Assembly: GCA_937897645.1 (NCBI GenBank)
Contig: CALCNV010000106.1
Coordinates: 1-11,420 of the forward strand
Length of the DNA stretch: 11,420 nucleotides
Direction: 5' to 3'
Source: an uncultured Lysobacteraceae bacterium
GTDB taxonomy: Bacteria; Pseudomonadota; Gammaproteobacteria; Xanthomonadales; Xanthomonadaceae
Part shown: piece by piece, positions 5,361-11,420 of the stretch
Layout: each line of letters opens with the position of its first letter
Position numbering within the stretch: position 1 is the first letter of the stretch
Translations under genes and position numbers: made by a program
Notes under the pieces: model-generated
Databases searched by the model: none
Seen by the model: only the letters and a program-made list of their open reading frames with translations
What the model was told of the DNA's origin: nothing

Positions 5361-6152
5361 ATGACCTCCCGTTTCGCACTGATCCTGGCAGCACTGCTGC
5401 CATTGCTGGCTGCGTGCTCCCAACAGGAAACACCCACGCCGGGTGCTGCTCCGGTGCCGGCGTTACCCGTCACGCAAACTCCGGCGCCTGCTGAGGTCGC
5501 CAGCGAAGTTGCTGCCGCGCCTGTCGCGCCCGCACCGGTCGCAACGCCGGCCGGCCCGCCGCTGGTGCCGGGCGTGGATTACGTGGAAATCGCCGGTGGC
5601 CAGCCATTCGAGCCGCTCAATGGCAAGGTCGAAGTCACCGAAGTCTTCGGTTACGTCTGCCCCGCCTGTAATGCCCTGGAGCCCAACCTGCGCGCCTGGA
5701 AATCCAGGTTGCCTGCGGATGTGCGCCTGACCTACGTGCCGGCGCTGTTCGGTCCGGACTGGACGCCGTATGCGCACGCCTTCTACGCCGCCGAATCGCT
5801 GGGCCTGGTGGAGAAGACCCACGAAGCGGTCTACAACGCCATCCACGCGCAGGACCGCCTGCCCGGTGAAGGCGACAAGCCCACCGACGCGCCGATCGCC
5901 GCGTTCTACGCCAACTACGGCGTCAGTGCCGAACAGTTCCAGAACACCATGAAGAGCTTCGCGGTGAGCGGAAAGATCAACAAGGCCAAGCAATATGCCC
6001 AGCGCAGCAAGATCGAAGGCACGCCCACGCTGATCATCAACGGCCGGTACCGGGTGCAGGGTAGGACCTACGACGACATGTTCCGCATTGCCGACGCGCT
6101 GATCGCACGGGAGCGCGCGGGTAGCACGACACCTGCCGCTGCCGCCAACTGA
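5361..6152 (+). CDS. DsbA-like thiol:disulfide oxidoreductase, lipoprotein, CPAC active site
   Basis: A 263-residue protein with a lipoprotein signal ending LLAAC (Cys19, Ser at +2) and a Pro/Ala/Val linker to about residue 70. The thioredoxin-like domain has C100-P-A-C103 in VFGYVCPAC and cis-Pro222 in GTPT. The His of the usual CPHC is Ala here, and the FGGYW motif of the two neighbours has become FGPDW, so this copy has diverged most in the catalytic region. The active-site His helps stabilise the reactive thiolate in DsbA, so a less oxidising protein is expected, perhaps an isomerase-like or specialised enzyme; this is inference. GGAG 9 nt before the ATG supports the start. A 52-bp gap follows the second copy, so the two are probably cotranscribed. 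Confidence 0.9.
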   Translation: MTSRFALILAALLPLLAACSQQETPTPGAAPVPALPVTQTPAPAEVASEVAAAPVAPAPVATPAGPPLVPGVDYVEIAGGQPFEPLNGKVEVTEVFGYVCPACNALEPNLRAWKSRLPADVRLTYVPALFGPDWTPYAHAFYAAESLGLVEKTHEAVYNAIHAQDRLPGEGDKPTDAPIAAFYANYGVSAEQFQNTMKSFAVSGKINKAKQYAQRSKIEGTPTLIINGRYRVQGRTYDDMFRIADALIARERAGSTTPAAAAN

Positions 6153-6171
6153 TCCTGACCGGTCACCCCAC

Positions 6172-6939
6172 ATGACCACTGCGGACACGCGCCGGCTGCG
6201 CCTGCTCAGCGCCAACATCCAGGCCGGCTCCAGCACGCGCCGCTACAGCGACTACGTGACCCGCAGCTGGTCGCATGCGCTGCCGGCCGGCAACAAGCGC
6301 GGCAGCCTGGATGCGATTGCACAGATGGCCGCCGAGCACGACATCGTCGGCCTGCAGGAAGCGGATCCGGGCAGCCTGCGCTCGGGCTTCACCAACCAGA
6401 CCCACTACCTGGCCGAGCAGGGTGGCTTCGATTACTGGAGCCACCAGCCGAACCGCAACGTCGGCGGCGTGGCGTCCAGCGCCAACGGACTGCTGAGCAA
6501 GCTGGAACCGGTGGAAGTCAGCGATCACTCGCTGCCGGGCCGCATCAGCGGACGCGGCGTGTTGTTGGCACGCTTTGGCCGCGGCGACGAAGGCCTGGTG
6601 GTGGCTGTCGCGCATCTGTCATTGGGTGCGAATTCGCGGCGCGCGCAACTGGGCTTCATCGCAGAGCTGCTGGAAGACCATCCGCATGCGGTGCTGATGG
6701 GCGACTTCAACTGCGTGCCTGATCGACCCGAGATGGATCTGCTCTACAGCCGCACGCACCTGCGCCCGCCGGCTTTCTGCGTGCCCACCTTCCCCAGCTG
6801 GGGACCGAAACGCGCCATCGACCACATCCTGCTCAGCGAATCGCTCAAGTCCGTAGATGCACGCGCGATACCCGCCGCGTTCTCCGATCATCTCGCGCTA
6901 GCCCTGAGCATCGACGTCCCGCAAATCGCATTGCGCTGA
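6172..6939 (+). CDS. Endonuclease/exonuclease/phosphatase (EEP) family hydrolase
   Basis: A 255-residue protein with no signal peptide, so probably cytoplasmic. The metal-dependent EEP motifs occur in order: SANIQ (Asn15), LQEAD (Glu63), AHLSLG (His148), GDFN (Asp178, Asn180), IDHIL (Asp217, His218) and SDHLAL (Asp239, His240). All key residues for Mg-dependent phosphodiester or phosphomonoester cleavage are present, so it should be active. Substrate cannot be told from these motifs: the fold covers AP endonucleases, sphingomyelinases and inositol phosphatases. The gene starts 19 bp after the third dsbA and is likely in the same transcript, with a weak ribosome binding site. A functional tie to disulfide chemistry is not evident. 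Confidence 0.88.
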   Translation: MTTADTRRLRLLSANIQAGSSTRRYSDYVTRSWSHALPAGNKRGSLDAIAQMAAEHDIVGLQEADPGSLRSGFTNQTHYLAEQGGFDYWSHQPNRNVGGVASSANGLLSKLEPVEVSDHSLPGRISGRGVLLARFGRGDEGLVVAVAHLSLGANSRRAQLGFIAELLEDHPHAVLMGDFNCVPDRPEMDLLYSRTHLRPPAFCVPTFPSWGPKRAIDHILLSESLKSVDARAIPAAFSDHLALALSIDVPQIALR

Positions 6940-6953
6940 ACGCACGAACGCAC

Positions 6954-6977
6954 GTAGGAGCGACGTGAGTCGCGACC
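6954..6977 (+). repeat. GTAGGAGCG-type REP unit
   Basis: GTAGGAGCGACGTGAGTCGC starts at 6954; GCGAC (6960-6964) pairs with GTCGC (6969-6973) around GTGA. It lies 14 bp after the EEP stop codon. An A-run follows at 6979-6987. It belongs to the same family as the units at 7022, 7071 and 11351. Confidence 0.75.
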
Positions 6978-7021
6978 GAAAAAAAAACATTGGACACGGA
7001 TAAAAGCGGATACCCGTTGAT

Positions 7022-7094
7022 GTGGGAGCGACGTAAGTCGCAAAGCTTCTGACGCTTCCAAGACCTCCTGCTTCGCGACTTACGTCGCTCCTAC
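7022..7094. repeat. Inverted pair of GTAGGAGCG-type REP units, probable bidirectional terminator
   Basis: Bases 7022-7045 and 7071-7094 are 24-nt arms in opposite orientation with two mismatched positions, both of which can pair as G-U in one strand; the loop is 25 nt. They lie between the convergent EEP and TauE genes. The distal arm overlaps the end of the TauE gene, so that its TAG stop is part of the GTAG head. Confidence 0.8.
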
Positions 7095-7888
7095 ACCAGC
7101 AGCGCCACGCCCACGCTGACCAGGAACAGCGCGAACACCCGCTTCAACGTCGCCCCGCTCAACCGGTGCGCAAGACGCATCCCGTACGGCGCGGCCAGCA
7201 CCGACGCTATTGCCACGCCGATTGCGGCTGGCAGATACACATAACCCAGCGCATACTGCGGCAACGCACCTGCAGGCGCATGCATCGCATAACCCACTGC
7301 GCTGGACAAGCCGATCGCCACGCCGCACGCGCTTGACGTGCCCACCGCACGCACCGGCGCGACCCCGCGCCAGACCAGTAATGGCACGGTCATGCTGCCG
7401 CCACCGATGCCCACCACTGCCGACAATGCGCCGATGCCCGCGCCCGCCGCCGTCATCGGCACGCCGACCGGTGCAGGCACCGCGCTGCCATCGCTGTTGC
7501 TGCGCGCCTTGCCGAACAACATCTGCGCCGCAGCCAGGAAACAATAGCCGGCCACGATCCAGCGCAACGCCTGGTCATCCAGCTTCACGGCCACGCCGCT
7601 GCCCAACCAACCACCCAGCAACAGGCCGGGAATCATCCATTTCACCGTGGGCCACAGCACGCTGCCGCGCCCATGGTGTGCGTACGCGGAGGATGCCGCC
7701 GTTAGCACGATGCTGGCCAGCGAACTGGCCAGGGCCGCATGCATTGCTGCCTCCTGCGGCACGCCGTACAGCGGCAACAACCACGCGAGCGCGCCTACCA
7801 GCACCAGCCCACCGCCGACGCCCAGCAAGCCCGCCAAAATGCCGGCCACCACGCCCAGCAAGGGGAATACCCAGAATCCTTCGAGCAC
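7091..7888 (-). CDS. TauE/SafE-family sulfite exporter-like permease
   Basis: Taken from the GTG at 7888 the protein has 265 residues. It is very hydrophobic, with about eight membrane helices in two related halves. The repeat signature is visible twice: GILAGLLGVGGG (16-27) and GIGALSAVVGIGGG (151-164), each followed by a helix. ASSLASIV (54-61) is also typical. The family (DUF81, TauE/SafE) exports sulfite, sulfoacetate or other anions through the inner membrane; the substrate is unknown here. GTG is chosen because GGAGG sits four bases upstream. A start at 7957 would add 23 charged residues with no family support and would overlap the slt promoter area. The stop codon lies in a REP head. 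Confidence 0.9.
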   Translation of the reverse strand: MLEGFWVFPLLGVVAGILAGLLGVGGGLVLVGALAWLLPLYGVPQEAAMHAALASSLASIVLTAASSAYAHHGRGSVLWPTVKWMIPGLLLGGWLGSGVAVKLDDQALRWIVAGYCFLAAAQMLFGKARSNSDGSAVPAPVGVPMTAAGAGIGALSAVVGIGGGSMTVPLLVWRGVAPVRAVGTSSACGVAIGLSSAVGYAMHAPAGALPQYALGYVYLPAAIGVAIASVLAAPYGMRLAHRLSGATLKRVFALFLVSVGVALLV

Positions 7889-7892
7889 GTTT

Positions 7893-7897
7893 CCTCC
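7893..7897 (-). promoter_or_regulatory. Strong ribosome binding site deciding the TauE start
   Basis: The minus strand reads GGAGG at 7897-7893, four bases before GTG at 7888-7886. It selects the GTG over the upstream in-frame ATG at 7957. Confidence 0.7.
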
Positions 7898-7961
7898 GGA
7901 ATTTTTCTCGCCACGCCGCCCGATAACGGCAACAGGGACGCGATATTCATGCGCCATCCCT

Positions 7962-7967
7962 TATATT
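7962..7967 (+). promoter_or_regulatory. Possible -10 element for leaderless slt transcript
   Basis: TATATT ends at 7967, so the expected +1 falls at 7974, the A of the slt ATG. No Shine-Dalgarno sequence is visible before that ATG. No good -35 is seen at the usual distance (7940-7945 reads GCGATA), so the promoter call is tentative. Confidence 0.35.
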
Positions 7968-7973
7968 CGCGCC

Positions 7974-9932
7974 ATGACACGACCCCACTTCGCCATCCTA
8001 CTCGCTGCCGTCTCATGCCTGTGCCTGCCGCTCCACGCGCAGGCACAGAACCTGGAAGCGCAGCGCCCGCAAATCCGCGCTGCCCTCGAAGCCGCGGAGC
8101 GTGGCCAGTTCAACGCCGCGCAATATCCCGGATTGAACTCGCATCCGCTGTACGGCTGGGTGGAACTGGCCGACCTGAAACGCAACATCGACACGCTGTC
8201 CACGGCGCAGGCGCAGTCCTTCCTCAAGCGCTACGAAGGCCAGGCCGTGGCCGATTCACTGCGCAGCGCATGGCTGCCGGCGCTGGCACGACGACAGGAC
8301 TGGCCGGCTTTCCGCGCGGCATGGAAACCGACCACCAACGTGGCCCTGCAATGCGCTGAATTGAACGCGCGCCAGGCCATGGGCAAGGCCGATGCGCAAT
8401 GGACGACCGATGCACAGGCGATGTGGCGCAGCACCGGCAAATCATTGCCCGACGGATGCGACCCGGTGTTCGCCATCCTCGACAGCAAGGGCGGCCTGTC
8501 CCCCGCGCTGCGCTGGGAACGCATCGACCTGGCCGCCGCCGAACAGCAGCCCGCGGTAATCCGCAACATCGCGCGTGGCTTGCCTGCGGCCGATGCCGCA
8601 CTGGCCAACGATTACGCCGCGTTCCTGGACAGCGTGCACCCACGCGCGCTGAACTGGCCGAAGACCGAGCGCAGCCGCAACATGGCCGCGCAGGGCCTGA
8701 TGCGCCTGGCCAAATCCGCACCCGCGGCGGCGGAAATGCAGTTGTCGCAGTACGCCGATGCGCTGGGCATGAATGAACAGCAGCGCGGCAAGGTGTTGTA
8801 CGAAGCGGCGCTGTGGACAGTCGCTTCGTATGAGCCTGACTCCGCGCGTCGCCTGAATGCCGTGCCCGAATCCGTCTATGACGAACGCCTGCACGAATGG
8901 CGCGTGCGCGAAGCCATGGCGCGCGGTGATTGGCGCGCGGCCTTGACGGCCGTGCGCAAGATGCCGAAAACACAGCGCGAGGATTCGCGCTGGCGCTATT
9001 TCGAAGCGCGACTGGCGGAAGAAACCGGCGACCAGGCCGAAGCCCAGCGCCTGTTCCGCGAGGCCGCCAAGTCGGCCACCTTCCACGGCTTCCTTGCTGC
9101 GGATCGACTCGGTCTTCCGTATGCACTGTGTGCGTGGATTCCCAACGAGAGCAAGCAGGCGCGAGCTGCCGTGGCCACCGACCCGGCCATCGTCCGCGCC
9201 ATGGAACTGTGGAAGCTGGAGCGCGTCGGTCCGGCGACCAGCGAGTGGAACAACGCACTGGCGCGCTTCGACGACACCAAGCGCCGCATCGCGGTGGAAG
9301 TGGCGCGCGACAGCGGCTGGTTCGACCGAGCGGTGTTTTCACTCAAGGGGGCGGAGGAGCAGCGGCTGTACGAGTTGCGCTTCCCGCTGCACCACGACGC
9401 CACCATCCGTCGCGAAGCCGCGCGCCATGCGCTGGATCCGGCCTGGGTCGCCGCCGAAATCCGTGCCGAGAGCATCTTCAATCCCAAGGCGCGTTCGGGT
9501 GCGAATGCAATGGGCCTGATGCAGGTCATACCCAGCACCGGCGCGGCCGTGGCCAAGCGGCTTGGCATTCCCTATGGCGGTGCGTCTGACCTGTACGACT
9601 CCGACACCAATATCGCCATCGGCACCGCCTACCTGCGCGAAATGGAAAACAAGTACGGCGTGCCCTATGTCGCCATCGCCGCCTACAACGCCGGCCCCGC
9701 GCCGACCGCGCGTTGGCAGTCGCAGCGACCCAATTTCGATCCGGACTTCTGGATCGAAACCATCAGCTACAAGGAAACCCGCGAGTACGTGGCGCGGATC
9801 CTGGCCTTCAGCGTGATCTACGACTGGCGCTTGAACGGCAACGCACTACCAGTGACCGACCGCATGCTGGGCCGCGTGGAGGCGAAGCGGAAATCCTTCA
9901 CCTGCCCGACCGCGCAGGTGCCGAAGAGCTAG
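7974..9932 (+). CDS. slt: Soluble lytic murein transglycosylase
   Basis: The ATG at 7974 gives 652 residues beginning with a clear Sec signal (HFAILLAAVSCLCLPLHAQAQ, cleavage near residue 24); an upstream extension of the frame to 7647 runs antisense through tauE and is not used. The long N-terminal part, rich in Ala and helical repeats, corresponds to the superhelical ring of Slt70. The catalytic domain is near residues 480-610: the catalytic Glu is E499 in AES (the conserved ES motif), then GLMQVIPSTG (514-523), NIAIGTAYLREM and AYNAGP (570-575). The enzyme cuts peptidoglycan glycan strands non-hydrolytically to 1,6-anhydro-muropeptides in the periplasm, serving wall remodelling. Length and layout fit Slt70. 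It is divergent from tauE over only 85 bp. Confidence 0.95.
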   Translation: MTRPHFAILLAAVSCLCLPLHAQAQNLEAQRPQIRAALEAAERGQFNAAQYPGLNSHPLYGWVELADLKRNIDTLSTAQAQSFLKRYEGQAVADSLRSAWLPALARRQDWPAFRAAWKPTTNVALQCAELNARQAMGKADAQWTTDAQAMWRSTGKSLPDGCDPVFAILDSKGGLSPALRWERIDLAAAEQQPAVIRNIARGLPAADAALANDYAAFLDSVHPRALNWPKTERSRNMAAQGLMRLAKSAPAAAEMQLSQYADALGMNEQQRGKVLYEAALWTVASYEPDSARRLNAVPESVYDERLHEWRVREAMARGDWRAALTAVRKMPKTQREDSRWRYFEARLAEETGDQAEAQRLFREAAKSATFHGFLAADRLGLPYALCAWIPNESKQARAAVATDPAIVRAMELWKLERVGPATSEWNNALARFDDTKRRIAVEVARDSGWFDRAVFSLKGAEEQRLYELRFPLHHDATIRREAARHALDPAWVAAEIRAESIFNPKARSGANAMGLMQVIPSTGAAVAKRLGIPYGGASDLYDSDTNIAIGTAYLREMENKYGVPYVAIAAYNAGPAPTARWQSQRPNFDPDFWIETISYKETREYVARILAFSVIYDWRLNGNALPVTDRMLGRVEAKRKSFTCPTAQVPKS

Positions 9933-9940
9933 TGTCGTGC

Positions 9941-10075
9941 CCCCTCCCTTGCGAAGCAGGGGAGGGATGGGGAGGGGTTGCTTGTGATGTTGATTTTGTT
10001 TGCTTCTATTTCATACACACCCCGCAAACAGCACCCCTCCCAGCCTCCCCTACCCGCTGCGCGGGCAAGGGAGGA
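9941..10075. repeat. Imperfect inverted repeat around an AT-rich spacer
   Basis: The left arm (9941-9978, CCCCTCCCTTGCGAAGCAGG onward) and the right arm (about 10033-10075, ACCCCTCCCAGCCTCCCC onward) are imperfect reverse complements with about 54 bases between them. The left arm also folds alone, CCCTCCC against GGGAGGG. The spacer is AT-rich for this genome. It occupies the slt to cca gap and could end slt transcription; nothing else is seen in this gap except a weak AT-rich stretch before cca. Confidence 0.75.
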
Positions 10076-10124
10076 GACAATCGCTGCGAAGGCATCGGGA
10101 ATTTAATCAGGCATCATCCACCCC

Positions 10125-11354
10125 ATGAAAACCTACCTGGTCGGCGGCGCGGTACGTGATCCCCTGCTGGGCCTGCAGCCCGGCGACAACGATCATGTCG
10201 TGGTCGGCAGCACGCCCGAGCAGATGCTGGCGCTCGGCTTCAAACCGGTGGGGCGTGACTTCCCCGTATTCCTGCATCCGCAAACCGGCGAGGAATACGC
10301 GCTGGCCCGCACCGAGCGCAAAAGCGGTCGCGGTTATCGTGGTTTCGTGGTGGATAGCGATCCCTCGGTCACGCTGGAAGAAGACCTGGGCCGTCGCGAT
10401 TTCACCATCAACGCCATAGCCAAGGGCGAGGACGGCACCCTGGTCGATCCGTTGGGCGGCGTGCGCGATATCGAAGCACGCGTGCTGCGCCATGCAGGCC
10501 CGGCCTTCGTCGAAGATCCGCTGCGCATCCTGCGTGCCGCGCGCTTCATGGCGCGCTTCGCGTCGCTGGGGTTCAGCGTGGCACCGGAGACGCAGGCCTT
10601 GATGCGCGACATGGTCGGCAACGGTGAGTTGGCCGAACTGGTACCCGAACGCGTGTGGCAGGAACTATCGCGCGCGTTGCGATCCGCGACTCCTTCCGCC
10701 TTCCTGCGCACGCTGCGCGACTGCGGTGCACTGGTGCAGGTGTTGCCGGAGATCGACGCGCTGTACGGCGTGCCGCAACGCTCGGATTACCACCCCGAAG
10801 TGGATACTGGCGCGCATCAGGAACTGGTCAGCGACATGGCCGCGCTGCTCGCGCCCGGCGATGATGTGATCGGTTTCGCTGCACTGACCCACGACCTGGG
10901 CAAGGCACTGACGCCAACCGACGTGCTTCCGCAGCACATCGGCCATGAACATGCGGGCGTGACGCCATTGCGCGAACTGTGCGAGCGCCTGAAAGTGCCG
11001 GCAGAACACCGTGAGCTGTCCGTGATCGCCTGTCGCGAACACCTCAACGTGCATTGCCTTTTTGAGTTGCGCGACGCCACCGTGTTCGACCTGTTGTCAC
11101 GCTGCGACGCTTTCCGCAAACACGAACGCATCGCGCAACTCGCACTGGTGTGCGAAGCCGACAAACGTGGCCGCGGCGGCATGGCCGACAGCGACTATCC
11201 GCAGGGCCGTGAACTGCAGCGCCTGCATGCAGCCGCACTGGCGATAAGCGCGCGCGATATCGACAGCGAAAACCTGAGTGGCCCGGCGATTGGTGAGGCG
11301 TTGAAGCAGGCACGTATAGTTGCCATCGCCCGCGCAAGATCCGGACAAAGGTAG
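10125..11354 (+). CDS. cca: CCA tRNA nucleotidyltransferase, multifunctional type
   Basis: A 409-residue cytoplasmic enzyme that builds or repairs the CCA end of tRNAs without a template. The class II nucleotidyltransferase head starts at the usual first residues MKTYLVGGAVRD; the metal-binding DxD is D21-N-D23, followed by RRDFTINAIA (90-99) and EDPLRILRAARF (130-141). A C-terminal HD domain is present: DTGAH (His231), HDLGK (His256, Asp257) and GHEH (273-276). This marks the gammaproteobacterial multifunctional form, which in E. coli also has phosphatase and 2',3'-cyclic phosphodiesterase activity. The length is close to the E. coli protein. The ribosome binding site is poor, but the N-terminus is canonical. 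The TAG stop falls inside the GTAG head of a repeat. Confidence 0.96.
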   Translation: MKTYLVGGAVRDPLLGLQPGDNDHVVVGSTPEQMLALGFKPVGRDFPVFLHPQTGEEYALARTERKSGRGYRGFVVDSDPSVTLEEDLGRRDFTINAIAKGEDGTLVDPLGGVRDIEARVLRHAGPAFVEDPLRILRAARFMARFASLGFSVAPETQALMRDMVGNGELAELVPERVWQELSRALRSATPSAFLRTLRDCGALVQVLPEIDALYGVPQRSDYHPEVDTGAHQELVSDMAALLAPGDDVIGFAALTHDLGKALTPTDVLPQHIGHEHAGVTPLRELCERLKVPAEHRELSVIACREHLNVHCLFELRDATVFDLLSRCDAFRKHERIAQLALVCEADKRGRGGMADSDYPQGRELQRLHAAALAISARDIDSENLSGPAIGEALKQARIVAIARARSGQR

Positions 11355-11420
11355 GAGCGCCCCATGGGCGCGAGCTCTTGACGTTGGCGCAATGCCTAAA
11401 GCCTCAAGAGCTCGCGCCCA
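11351..11420. repeat. Inverted pair of GTAGGAGCG-type REP units, cut by the window end
   Basis: The unit opens GTAGGAGCGCCCCATGGGCG at 11351. Bases 11365-11381 are an exact reverse complement of 11404-11420 (17 nt, 22-nt loop), and the repeat probably continues past the window. GCGCCC and GGGCGC also pair locally around CAT. It is likely the terminator of cca, whose stop codon it contains. Confidence 0.8.

Noticed and set aside
6954..7094. Closely spaced repeats considered as a CRISPR array
   Set aside because: Only three units in mixed orientation, each palindromic with unequal spacing; this is the REP pattern.
7889..7957. Upstream ATG start for the TauE protein
   Set aside because: The added residues are polar and charged, and the GGAGG just before GTG 7888 is a far better start signal.
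7647..7973. N-terminal extension of the transglycosylase frame
   Set aside because: It runs antisense through tauE and ends exactly where a normal signal peptide starts at 7974, so it is just an open frame.

Overview
The window looks like a chromosomal segment of a GC-rich gammaproteobacterium of the Xanthomonadaceae/Lysobacteraceae (Xanthomonas, Stenotrophomonas, Lysobacter, Pseudoxanthomonas and relatives). The reasons are the gene content and order (engB divergent from a diheme cytochrome c4, tandem dsbA genes, an EEP-family protein, a lytic transglycosylase, cca), the many short palindromes with a GTAG head, and the high GC of the core genes. The genus cannot be fixed from the sequence alone.

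Layout. (1) 1-140: the last 45 codons of a peptide-type ABC transporter permease. (2) 151-236: a perfect 30-nt inverted repeat between that gene and a convergent MAPEG membrane protein (247-672, minus). (3) 673-930: an intergenic stretch with two palindromic elements. (4) 931-1843, minus: two small, diverged but related lipoproteins. The second ends in a sequence that reads as the start of an integron attC site, and it begins 4 nt after a GTTAGGC core site. This is the accessory part of the window: about 50% GC in the second gene against 62-65% in sampled lines of neighbouring engB. (5) 1859-2485, minus: engB, ending 15 bp before the cassette gene. (6) 2486-2722: a divergent intergenic region with heptamer repeats and a good sigma70-type promoter for cytochrome c4 (2723-3571). 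(7) 3787-6152: three tandem DsbA-like thioredoxin-fold proteins, one secreted and two lipoproteins, with active sites CIHC, CPHC and CPAC, followed closely by an EEP-family hydrolase (6172-6939). (8) 6954-7094: palindromes between that gene and a convergent TauE/SafE permease (7091-7888, minus). (9) 7974-9932: a soluble lytic transglycosylase, divergent from tauE. (10) 9941-10075: an inverted repeat pair. (11) 10125-11354: the CCA-adding enzyme gene cca, whose stop codon lies inside another palindrome that runs to the window end.

The core genes are housekeeping or envelope functions: ribosome assembly, electron transport, periplasmic disulfide formation, peptidoglycan turnover and tRNA maturation. 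The most unusual features are the probable integron gene cassette directly behind the essential gene engB, the graded trio of DsbA paralogues, and the GTAG-headed repeats that supply the stop codon of two separate genes (tauE and cca).
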